From positions 1 to 6,212 of the forward strand of contig DMTA01000449.1 of NCBI GenBank assembly GCA_003454835.1: DNA of 6,212 bases. The letters are read 5' to 3'. The notes beneath the pieces are model-generated. The model searched no databases. It was not told the origin of the DNA and saw only the letters and a program-made list of their open reading frames with translations. Below are positions 1 through 6,212 of this stretch, in pieces. Origin of the DNA: Achromobacter sp. Its GTDB lineage: Bacteria > Pseudomonadota > Gammaproteobacteria > Burkholderiales > Burkholderiaceae_B. A program made the translations under genes and the position numbers. Within the stretch, counting starts at the first letter, position 1; each line of letters opens with the position of its first letter.

Positions 1-1429
<1,429 letters not shown>

Positions 1430-1464
1430 CCGGCTAAAAAAGCCCCGCAAGGGGCTTTTGCCGG
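1430..1464 (+). terminator. Rho-independent terminator after tgt
   Basis: A perfect 9-bp stem, AAAAGCCCC (1438-1446) with GGGGCTTTT (1451-1459), closes on a GCAA tetraloop. It lies just after the tgt stop. CCGGC (1430-1434) and GCCGG (1460-1464) can pair outside it. Because A and T runs flank the GC core on opposite sides, it could also work on the minus strand, but no minus-strand gene is seen here. Confidence 0.85.
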
Positions 1465-1541
1465 CAGGTTTCGCCCCCATTTGACCGGGCAGGCCGCCGC
1501 TGCAAGCGGAAGCCGCCTTGGCGCCTGGGATGACATCCTGG

Positions 1542-1570
1542 TTAAAGGCTGGCGATAACCTCTATACAAT
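1542..1570 (+). promoter_or_regulatory. Candidate sigma70-type promoter for yajC-secD-secF
   Basis: A -10-like TACAAT (1565-1570, 5 of 6 to consensus) follows a weak -35-like TTAAAG (1542-1547, 3 of 6) with a 17-base spacer. The expected transcript start is near 1577, giving a leader of about 85 bases before yajC. The position fits because the tgt terminator cuts off read-through from upstream. This is judged by eye and not measured; the -35 is poor, so the call is moderate. Confidence 0.5.
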
Positions 1571-1650
1571 AGTCGGCTTGCCCTATCCATGGCTCGCGCG
1601 GGGATGGGCGCATTAAAAACATAGCGATAAACCCAAACAGACTCAAACGC

Positions 1651-1655
1651 AGGAG
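1651..1655 (+). promoter_or_regulatory. Ribosome-binding site of yajC
   Basis: AGGAG lies six bases before the ATG at 1662 and fixes the yajC start. It is the strongest Shine-Dalgarno sequence of the sec operon in this window. Confidence 0.8.
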
Positions 1656-1661
1656 AATTCA

Positions 1662-2006
1662 ATGTCCGTTATCGATACCGCCAGCCTCGTCGTGGCCCAG
1701 GCCGCCGCCCCCGAAGGCAATGCGCTGATGGGCATGCTGCCCATCATCCTGATGTTCGTGATCCTCTACTTCCTGATGATCCGTCCGCAGATGAAGCGCC
1801 AGAAGGAACACCGCAACCTGATCGCGGCCCTGGCCAAGGGCGACGAAGTCGTCACCGCTGGCGGCATGCTCGGCAAGGTCACCAAGGTCAACGACAGCTA
1901 CGTCACCGTCGAAGTCTCCGAACTGGCCGACAAGCCCGTCGAAGTCATCATGCAGAAGTCGTCGGTCTCGACCGTTCTGCCCAAGGGAACCATCAAGGCC
2001 CTGTAA
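1662..2006 (+). CDS. yajC: YajC, Sec translocon accessory subunit
   Basis: YajC is a small inner-membrane protein that associates with SecD and SecF in the export machinery; its exact contribution is not settled and it is dispensable in E. coli. The protein has 114 residues (E. coli about 110). A short polar N-terminus is followed by one membrane segment at about 22-40 (rich in Ile, Leu, Met and Phe), then the family signature RPQMKRQKEH at 41-50. A small cytoplasmic domain follows, with GDEVVTAGGMLGKVTKV at about 60-76 as its conserved core. It is the first gene of a yajC-secD-secF cluster, an order shared with many proteobacteria. A good Shine-Dalgarno sequence supports the start. Two stem-loops separate it from secD by 111 bases, which may lower downstream expression. 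The identification is firm. Confidence 0.97.
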   Translation: MSVIDTASLVVAQAAAPEGNALMGMLPIILMFVILYFLMIRPQMKRQKEHRNLIAALAKGDEVVTAGGMLGKVTKVNDSYVTVEVSELADKPVEVIMQKSSVSTVLPKGTIKAL

Positions 2007-2015
2007 GCGTCCCAG

Positions 2016-2036
2016 AAGAGCCCCAACGGGGCTCTT
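2016..2036 (+). terminator. Stem-loop after yajC, possible partial terminator
   Basis: AAGAGCCCC (2016-2024) pairs perfectly with GGGGCTCTT (2028-2036) around a three-base loop. The sequence after the stem is GTCCTT rather than a clean T run, so it looks like a weak or leaky terminator or an mRNA 3'-end protector. If it stopped transcription fully, secD would need its own promoter, and none is evident. Confidence 0.55.
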
Positions 2037-2055
2037 GTCCTTGAAGGCGCCTACC

Positions 2056-2086
2056 GCCGCCCGACGCGCTCACCCGCTCGGGCGGC
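2056..2086 (+). other. Second stem-loop in the yajC-secD gap
   Basis: GCCGCCCGA (2056-2064) pairs perfectly with TCGGGCGGC (2078-2086) around a 13-base loop, followed by a T-rich but interrupted stretch (2089-2100). It lies 31 bases before the secD start. It may act as a second attenuator, a pause site or an mRNA structure affecting secD translation; the sequence alone does not decide. Confidence 0.5.
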
Positions 2087-2117
2087 CCTTTCATCTCTTT
2101 AAATGAAGTAGCCGGCA

Positions 2118-3998
2118 ATGAACCGCTATCCCCTCTGGAAGTACATTACGGTCCTGGTCGCGGTCCTCATTGGCCTGCTGTACACGCTTCCCAATTTCTA
2201 CGGCGAATCCCCCGCCGTTCAGGTGTCCAGCGCCAAGGCCACGGTCAAGGTCGACACGGCCGTGCTGGCCCGCGTGGAACAGATCCTGGCCGACGCCAAG
2301 ATCCCCAACGAAGGCGCCTATTTCGAATTGAACGGCACGCTCGGCACCGTGCGCGCCCGCTTCCCGTCGACCGACGTGCAGCTGCAGGCCCGCGACCTGA
2401 TCGAAAGGTCGCTCAACACCGTGCCCGGCGACCCGCAATACACCGTGGCGCTGAACCTGCTGCCCGCCTCGCCGCCCTGGATGCGCGCACTGGGCTGGTT
2501 CGCGCCCAAGCCCATGTATCTGGGCCTGGATCTGCGCGGCGGCGTGCACTTCCTGCTGCAGGTCGACATGCAGGGCGCCCTGACCGCCCGCTACGACTCG
2601 CTGTCCGCCGACGTGCGCTCGGTGCTGCGCGACCAGAAGATCCCCGTGGCCGGCGTTGAACGCTCGGGCATGAGCATCGCCGCCACCTTCGCCAACGCCG
2701 ACGACCGCGACCGCGCCATCTCGACGCTGCGTTCGCGCCTGCCGGACCTGGAATTCACGGAACGCGAAGAAGGCGGCAAGCAGTTGCTGCTGGCCGCCCT
2801 GAACCCCGCCGCCGTCACCCGCGTGCAGGATTCCGCGCTCAAGCAGAACATCAACACGCTGCACAACCGTATCAACGAACTGGGCGTGGCCGAACCGGTC
2901 ATCCAGCAACAGGGTTCGGACCGCATCGTGGTGCAACTGCCCGGCGTGCAGGACGTGGCCAAGGCCAAGGAACTGCTCGGCCGCACCGCCACGCTGGAAA
3001 TCCGCATGGTCGACGACTCCCCCGCCGCGCAGTCCGCGCTGCTGGGCGGCAGCGTCCCGTTCGGTCTTGAACGCTACAACGACCGCGACGGCCGTCCCAT
3101 CCTGGTCCGCCGCCAGGTCATCCTGACCGGCGAAAACCTGCAGGACGCCCAACCCGGCCGCGATTCGCAGACCCAGCAGGCCGCCGTCCACCTGACGCTG
3201 GATTCCAAGGGCGCCCGCATCTTCCGCGACGTCACCCGCGACAACATCAACAAGCGCATGGCCATCCTGCTGTTCGAAAACGGCAAGGGCGAAGTGGTCA
3301 CCGCGCCGGTCATCCGCGGCGAAATCGCGGGCGGCCAGGTGCAGATCTCGGGCAGCATGTCGTCCGAAGAGGCCGCCGACACCGCGCTGCTGCTGCGCGC
3401 CGGCGCGCTGGCCGCACCGATGTCCATCATCGAGGAACGCACCATCGGCCCGAGCCTGGGCGCCGACAACATCTCGAAGGGCTTCTATTCGACGCTGTAC
3501 GGCTTCCTGGCCATCGCCGCGTTCATCATCATCTACTACCACCTGTTCGGCGTGTTCTCCACGATCGGCCTGACGCTCAACGTGCTGCTGCTGCTGGCTC
3601 TCTTGTCCATGCTGCAGGCCACGCTGACGCTGCCGGGTATCGCGGCTATCGCGCTGACGCTGGGCATGGCGATCGACTCGAACGTGCTGATCAACGAGCG
3701 CATACGCGAAGAGCTACGCGCCGGGGCCACGCCCCAGCAGGCCATCCATCACGGCTTCGAACGCGCGTGGGGCACCATTCTTGACTCGAACCTCACCACG
3801 CTGATCGTCGGCCTGGCGCTGCTGGCCTTCGGTTCGGGCCCGATCCGGGGCTTCGCGGTGGTTCACTGCCTGGGCATCCTGACCTCGATGTTCTCGTCTG
3901 TCGTGGGCGTGCGCGCGCTGGCCAACCTGTACTACGGCCGCAAGAAGAAGCTCACCTCGATCTCCATCGGCGAAGTCTGGAAGCCGAAGGCAAACTGA
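2118..3998 (+). CDS. secD: SecD, protein translocase subunit
   Basis: SecD is the larger half of the SecDF complex, an RND-superfamily inner-membrane machine that uses the proton gradient to pull or release preproteins on the periplasmic side of SecYEG. The protein has 626 residues (E. coli 615). It shows a first membrane segment at about 8-24 and a large periplasmic domain at about 25-455. That domain contains the family motif LGLDLRGGVHFLLQVDM (135-151) and the conserved RTIGPSLG (441-448). Five further membrane segments follow at about 457-475, 479-498, 503-523, 555-574 and 576-603. Segment four holds GMAIDSNVLINERIREE (516-532); Asp520 corresponds to the proton-path aspartate (Asp519 in E. 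coli). An in-frame TAG at 2109-2111 excludes a longer form upstream. The ribosome-binding site is weak (GAAG at 2105-2108). It lies in an operon with yajC and secF. Full length and no missing key residue. Confidence 0.98.
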   Translation: MNRYPLWKYITVLVAVLIGLLYTLPNFYGESPAVQVSSAKATVKVDTAVLARVEQILADAKIPNEGAYFELNGTLGTVRARFPSTDVQLQARDLIERSLNTVPGDPQYTVALNLLPASPPWMRALGWFAPKPMYLGLDLRGGVHFLLQVDMQGALTARYDSLSADVRSVLRDQKIPVAGVERSGMSIAATFANADDRDRAISTLRSRLPDLEFTEREEGGKQLLLAALNPAAVTRVQDSALKQNINTLHNRINELGVAEPVIQQQGSDRIVVQLPGVQDVAKAKELLGRTATLEIRMVDDSPAAQSALLGGSVPFGLERYNDRDGRPILVRRQVILTGENLQDAQPGRDSQTQQAAVHLTLDSKGARIFRDVTRDNINKRMAILLFENGKGEVVTAPVIRGEIAGGQVQISGSMSSEEAADTALLLRAGALAAPMSIIEERTIGPSLGADNISKGFYSTLYGFLAIAAFIIIYYHLFGVFSTIGLTLNVLLLLALLSMLQATLTLPGIAAIALTLGMAIDSNVLINERIREELRAGATPQQAIHHGFERAWGTILDSNLTTLIVGLALLAFGSGPIRGFAVVHCLGILTSMFSSVVGVRALANLYYGRKKKLTSISIGEVWKPKAN

Positions 3999-4004
3999 AA
4001 ATAG

Positions 4005-4028
4005 GGCGGACGGCCCGGGCCGTCCGCC
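4005..4028. repeat. Perfect 24-bp palindrome between secD and secF
   Basis: Bases 4005-4016 are the exact reverse complement of 4017-4028, with CCCGGG at the centre. In RNA this gives a very GC-rich stem of about ten pairs with a minimal loop. No T run follows (the next bases are purine-rich), so it is not a standard intrinsic terminator. It starts six bases after the secD stop and ends 24 bases before the secF start, so a role in mRNA stability, pausing or setting the SecD:SecF ratio is possible. That role is inference. Confidence 0.75.
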
Positions 4029-4041
4029 ACAGAAAAGAACC

Positions 4042-4046
4042 GAAGG
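4042..4046 (+). promoter_or_regulatory. Ribosome-binding site of secF
   Basis: GAAGG lies six bases before the ATG at 4053 and supports that start. It sits 13 bases downstream of the intergenic palindrome, so it should remain exposed when the hairpin forms. Confidence 0.65.
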
Positions 4047-4052
4047 CGAAAA

Positions 4053-4988
4053 ATGGAATTTTTCCGGATTCACCGCACCATCCCGTTCATGCGCCATGCC
4101 CTGGTGCTGAACATCATCAGTCTCGTCACCTTCGTGCTGGCGGTCTTCTTCATCGTCACGCGCGGCTTTCACCTGTCGATCGAATTCACCGGCGGCACGG
4201 TCATGGAAGTCAACTACGCCCAGACGGCGCAGCTTGAAAACGTGCGCGGCGTGGTCTCCAAGCTGGGCTACACCGACTTCCAGGTCCAGAACTTCGGCAC
4301 CTCGCACGACGTCATGATCCGCCTGCCCCTGCAGGAAGGCCAGACGTCCGCCACCCAAAGCGAAACCGTCATGGCCGCATTGAAGGCCGCGGATTCTGGC
4401 GTGGAACTGCGCCGCGTCGAGTTCGTGGGTCCGCAGGTGGGCCAGGAACTGCTGCACAACGGCCTCATGGCGCTGCTGGTCGTCGTGATCGGCATCATGG
4501 TCTACCTGGGCTTCCGCTTCGAATGGAAGTTCGCCGTGGCCGGCGTGATCGCCAACCTGCACGACGTGGTCATCATCCTGGGCTTCTTCGCGTTCTTCCA
4601 GTGGGAGTTCTCGCTGGCGGTACTGGCCGGCGTCCTGGCGGTGCTCGGCTACTCCGTGAACGAATCCGTGGTCATCATGGACCGGATCCGCGAGAACTTC
4701 CGCAAGTACCGCAAGGCGGACGTGCACGAAGTCATCAACAGCGCCATCACGCAGACCATCTCGCGGACCATCATCACCCACGGTTCGACCCAGATGATGG
4801 TGCTGGCCATGCTGTTCTTCGGCGGCCCCACCCTGCACTACTTCGCCATGGCCCTGACCATCGGCATCTGGTTCGGCATCTACTCGTCGGTGTTCGTCGC
4901 CGCCGCGCTGGCCATGTGGATGGGCGTCAAGCGCGAAGACCTGATCAAGCCGGTCAAGAAGGAAGGCGAGGAAGGCGAAGTCGCCTGA
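4053..4988 (+). CDS. secF: SecF, protein translocase subunit
   Basis: SecF is the smaller half of the SecDF complex and works with SecD in proton-driven late steps of protein export across the inner membrane. The protein has 311 residues (E. coli 323). Visible features in order are a first membrane segment at about 15-35; IEFTGGTVMEV (43-53) at the start of a short periplasmic domain; VGPQVGQEL (125-133) before the second membrane segment (about 135-152); further segments at about 158-180, 185-207, 240-256 and 262-290; and GYSVNESVVIMDRIRENFR (199-217), the SecF signature. Arg238, in TISRTIITHG, probably matches the functionally important arginine of segment five (Arg247 in E. coli). A short charged cytoplasmic tail, rich in Lys and Glu, closes the protein. 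It is the last gene of the operon, followed by a strong terminator. The identification is firm and the gene is intact. Confidence 0.98.
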   Translation: MEFFRIHRTIPFMRHALVLNIISLVTFVLAVFFIVTRGFHLSIEFTGGTVMEVNYAQTAQLENVRGVVSKLGYTDFQVQNFGTSHDVMIRLPLQEGQTSATQSETVMAALKAADSGVELRRVEFVGPQVGQELLHNGLMALLVVVIGIMVYLGFRFEWKFAVAGVIANLHDVVIILGFFAFFQWEFSLAVLAGVLAVLGYSVNESVVIMDRIRENFRKYRKADVHEVINSAITQTISRTIITHGSTQMMVLAMLFFGGPTLHYFAMALTIGIWFGIYSSVFVAAALAMWMGVKREDLIKPVKKEGEEGEVA

Positions 4989-5008
4989 TTGCCAGCCTGC
5001 TGACATGC

Positions 5009-5040
5009 AAAACCCGTCGCTTGCGACGGGTTTTTCTTTT
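5009..5040 (+). terminator. Strong Rho-independent terminator after secF
   Basis: The arm AAAACCCGTCG (5009-5019) pairs with CGACGGGTTTT (5024-5034) around a CTTG loop, and the T run continues, with one C, to 5040. It ends the yajC-secD-secF transcript and insulates the following toxin-antitoxin module. Confidence 0.92.
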
Positions 5041-5120
5041 TGGGTGCGGCAATTTGCGGTTCGCACGAATAGCCCGCTTCAGTGACCCCGGTTAGTTTGT
5101 CCGATTCCCCGCAAGAGCGG

Positions 5121-5148
5121 TTGATATATATATCCGAACAGGTATATT
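5121..5148 (+). promoter_or_regulatory. Promoter/operator-like sequence of the toxin-antitoxin module
   Basis: TTGATA (5121-5126) and TATATT (5143-5148) each match the sigma70 consensus at 5 of 6 positions, with a 16-base spacer. The stretch is conspicuously AT-rich in a GC-rich setting and includes an alternating TA tract (5125-5133). An imperfect inverted repeat (ATAT-CC, gap GAACA, GG-TATAT) lies within it and is a candidate binding site for the antitoxin, since such pairs usually repress themselves. The -10 ends one base before the toxin ATG, which would place the transcript start inside the gene; see findings. Judged by eye only. Confidence 0.5.
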
Positions 5149-5149
5149 C

Positions 5150-5518
5150 ATGTGGACGAACAAACCCAAGCTGCTTTTCTGGGAGGGATCTTCCAGAAAG
5201 GATTTCAAGACATTTCCGGTGCCCGTGCAAAAGCGCATGGGAATGTCGCTGTATACCCTGCAATGCGGCTGTTGGCCTGATGCCGCAAAGGCCATGAAAG
5301 GACTAGGATCCGGCGTGTATGAACTGGCCGACACCGAGCGAGGCAATGCTTACCGCACCGCTTATGCAATGAAAATCGACACAGCAATCCATGTCCTTCA
5401 CGCATTTCAGAAAAAATCCAGATCCGGCATCAGCACACCGCAAAGCGACCTCGATCTCATTTCACGCCGGCTCAAGCGGGCAATGGCTCGCCAAAACCTG
5501 GCCCGGAGCGCTCCATGA
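5150..5518 (+). CDS. HigB/Gp49-like RelE-superfamily toxin of a type II toxin-antitoxin pair
   Basis: The 122-residue protein resembles the phage Gp49-like/HigB family, RelE-fold toxins that as a class cut mRNA, often at the ribosome. Support is the family pattern: an N-terminal strand LLFWEGSSRKDFKTFP (8-23), a helix with the region around PDAAKAMKGLG (43-53), YELADTERGNAYRTAYAM (57-74), and the characteristic HVLHAFQKKSRSGISTP (81-97) followed by a basic C-terminal helix (RRLKRAMARQ). The adjacent HTH gene supports the assignment. The ATG at 5150 is the only reasonable start: no other start codon occurs back to an in-frame TAG at 5093, and a later Met (30) would remove the first strand. A weak AGG (5140-5142) lies seven bases upstream. 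By hand count 5161-5520 is about 54% GC, and the gene uses AGA (codons 16 and 91) and CTA (codon 52), unlike its neighbours, which suggests acquisition. Its target and active residues are not established here. Confidence 0.88.
   Translation: MWTNKPKLLFWEGSSRKDFKTFPVPVQKRMGMSLYTLQCGCWPDAAKAMKGLGSGVYELADTERGNAYRTAYAMKIDTAIHVLHAFQKKSRSGISTPQSDLDLISRRLKRAMARQNLARSAP
5505..5508 (+). promoter_or_regulatory. Ribosome-binding site of the antitoxin, inside the toxin gene
   Basis: GGAG lies six bases before the antitoxin ATG at 5515, within the last codons of the toxin. It is much better than the toxin's own site and would favour antitoxin translation from the shared mRNA. It forms the left half of a 10-bp palindrome (5505-5514). 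Confidence 0.65.
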
Positions 5519-5832
5519 CACGTCACCACAATTCCGGCACGCAAAACGTGCTCTACGACCTCGGCTTTGACGACGCAGCGGAGCTCACCGCCAAGGTCCA
5601 ATTGGCCATCCGATTCAACGACTTGATCGACGAACGCGGCTTGAACCAGCGGGAGGTCGCCGCGCTGACAGGGATCACGCAGCCCAAGGTGTCTCAGATC
5701 CGGAGGTACAAGCTTCAGAACATCTCTCTGGAACGGGTCATGCAGGCGCTGGTTGCGCTGGACCAGCGCGTCGAAATCCGGGTGCGCAAGGCACGTCGGC
5801 CAGAGGCGGCCGGCATCTCCGTCGCTGCGTGA
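5515..5832 (+). CDS. XRE-type helix-turn-helix antitoxin
   Basis: This 105-residue protein is the likely antitoxin and DNA-binding autorepressor of the preceding toxin. After a polar N-terminus it has NVLYDLGFDDAAELTAKVQLAIRF (11-34), typical of the HTH proteins paired with Gp49-like toxins (the HTH_37/XRE group). The helix-turn-helix follows: LNQREVAALTGITQPKVSQIRR (43-64), with ITQPKVSQIRR as the recognition-helix side, then LQNISLERVMQALVALDQRVEIRVRKA (67-93). The start overlaps the toxin stop (ATGA at 5515-5518) and has a good Shine-Dalgarno sequence, so the two proteins are made from one mRNA with coupling. Gene order is toxin first, as in higBA pairs. I infer neutralisation by direct binding, as for the family; it is not shown by the sequence. 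No terminator is evident after it, so transcription may continue into the next gene. Confidence 0.88.
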   Translation: MTRHHNSGTQNVLYDLGFDDAAELTAKVQLAIRFNDLIDERGLNQREVAALTGITQPKVSQIRRYKLQNISLERVMQALVALDQRVEIRVRKARRPEAAGISVAA

Positions 5833-5897
5833 CGTTCGCGCTTATCAGATCTATTTCTCCGCGATCCACGCGTACAGACGCGCGCGCATTCGTTACC

Positions 5898-6212
5898 ATG
5901 CCCCTCATGAAACTCTCCATCGACCACATCGTCATCGCCGCAGCGGACCTCGCCAGCGGCACCGAATATGTTGCCGGCCTGCTCGGCATCGCGCCGCAGG
6001 GCGGCGGGGCGCATCCGCGCATGGGCACCCATAACCGGGTGCTGGGCATGGCGGACGGCGTGTACCTGGAAGTCATTGCCATCGATCCCGACGCGCCGGC
6101 GCCTGATCGCCCCCGCTGGTTCGGGCTGGACCAGGGCGACGTGCGCGCGCGCATCGAACACGGGCCATTCCTGGCCCATTGGGCCGCGCGCGTGGAAGCG
6201 CCGCTGGACCTG
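5898..6212 (+). CDS. Glyoxalase-like (VOC superfamily) protein, 5' part
   Basis: The frame is open for 105 codons to the window edge and continues beyond it. The translation begins with SIDHIVIAAADLASG (7-21) and has the block HPRMGTHNRVLGM (39-51), then YLEVIAIDP (56-64) and RPRWFGLD (71-78). This pattern is that of the glyoxalase-like domain group (Glyoxalase_3 type) of the vicinal-oxygen-chelate superfamily. His10 and Glu58 sit where VOC enzymes often place metal ligands, but I cannot confirm metal binding, and the substrate is unknown. A second in-frame ATG at 5907 gives a protein three residues shorter and is equally plausible; neither start has a visible Shine-Dalgarno sequence. The gene follows the antitoxin by 65 bases in the same direction and may partly share its transcript. 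Base composition returns to high GC, so it is probably core rather than part of the module. Confidence 0.82.
   Translation, partial: MPLMKLSIDHIVIAAADLASGTEYVAGLLGIAPQGGGAHPRMGTHNRVLGMADGVYLEVIAIDPDAPAPDRPRWFGLDQGDVRARIEHGPFLAHWAARVEAPLDL

Noticed and set aside
1465..1661. A riboswitch (for example preQ1) or small RNA gene in the tgt-yajC gap
   Set aside because: The gap holds only small hairpins and the promoter candidate; no preQ1 aptamer-like arrangement is recognisable, and the downstream gene is not in queuosine metabolism.
2091..3542. A 483-codon open frame on the minus strand opposite secD
   Set aside because: It is a compositional shadow of secD; it has no recognisable domain, and the + strand reading has all SecD motifs.
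3714..5066. A 450-codon open frame on the minus strand opposite the end of secD and all of secF
   Set aside because: It would run through the secF terminator and two intergenic gaps and is rich in His, Asp and Ala; it is a shadow of GC-biased third codon positions.
5041..5900. Attachment-site-like direct repeats or insertion-sequence ends flanking the toxin-antitoxin module
   Set aside because: I looked for matching flanking repeats at 4989-5149 and 5833-5900 and found only a six-base inverted match (ACGAAT/ATTCGT), which is not significant. No transposase or integrase is present.
5715..6179. Two minus-strand open frames opposite the antitoxin end and the VOC gene
   Set aside because: The + strand has a recognisable VOC translation that stays open to the window edge; the minus frames show no domain.

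Overview
The window is high-GC, densely packed and almost entirely read on the + strand. Gene content and protein sequence suggest a betaproteobacterium of the Alcaligenaceae (Achromobacter/Bordetella type). This assignment rests on remembered similarity of the Tgt, YajC, SecD and SecF proteins and was not tested by a search.

Positions 1-1464 hold the end of the queuosine branch: the 3' end of queA, then tgt, joined by an ATGA stop/start overlap and closed by a clear hairpin terminator. Tgt inserts preQ1 at position 34 of tRNAs with GUN anticodons, and QueA then converts the base to epoxyqueuosine.

Positions 1465-4988 hold the accessory protein-export genes yajC, secD and secF. A sigma70-type promoter candidate and a good ribosome-binding site precede yajC, and a strong terminator follows secF. 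The gaps inside the operon contain perfect stem-loops: two between yajC and secD, and a 24-bp palindrome between secD and secF. I see no convincing internal promoter, so secD and secF are probably reached by transcription from yajC. SecD and SecF form the proton-driven complex that assists SecYEG after ATP-driven translocation; YajC associates with it.

Positions 5041-5832 hold an accessory insertion-like module: a toxin-first type II toxin-antitoxin pair made of a HigB/Gp49-like RelE-family toxin and an XRE-type helix-turn-helix antitoxin, overlapping by ATGA. The toxin is lower in GC than its neighbours and uses codons that look rare for this genome. An AT-rich promoter/operator-like stretch lies directly against its start codon.

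From 5898 to the right edge is the 5' part of a glyoxalase-like (VOC superfamily) gene that continues beyond the window. No gene-free stretch exceeds 300 bases; the longest is 1430-1661 (232 bases). I do not see a clearly undescribed system. The points most worth checking are the start/promoter geometry of the toxin-antitoxin module and the structured gaps of the sec operon.
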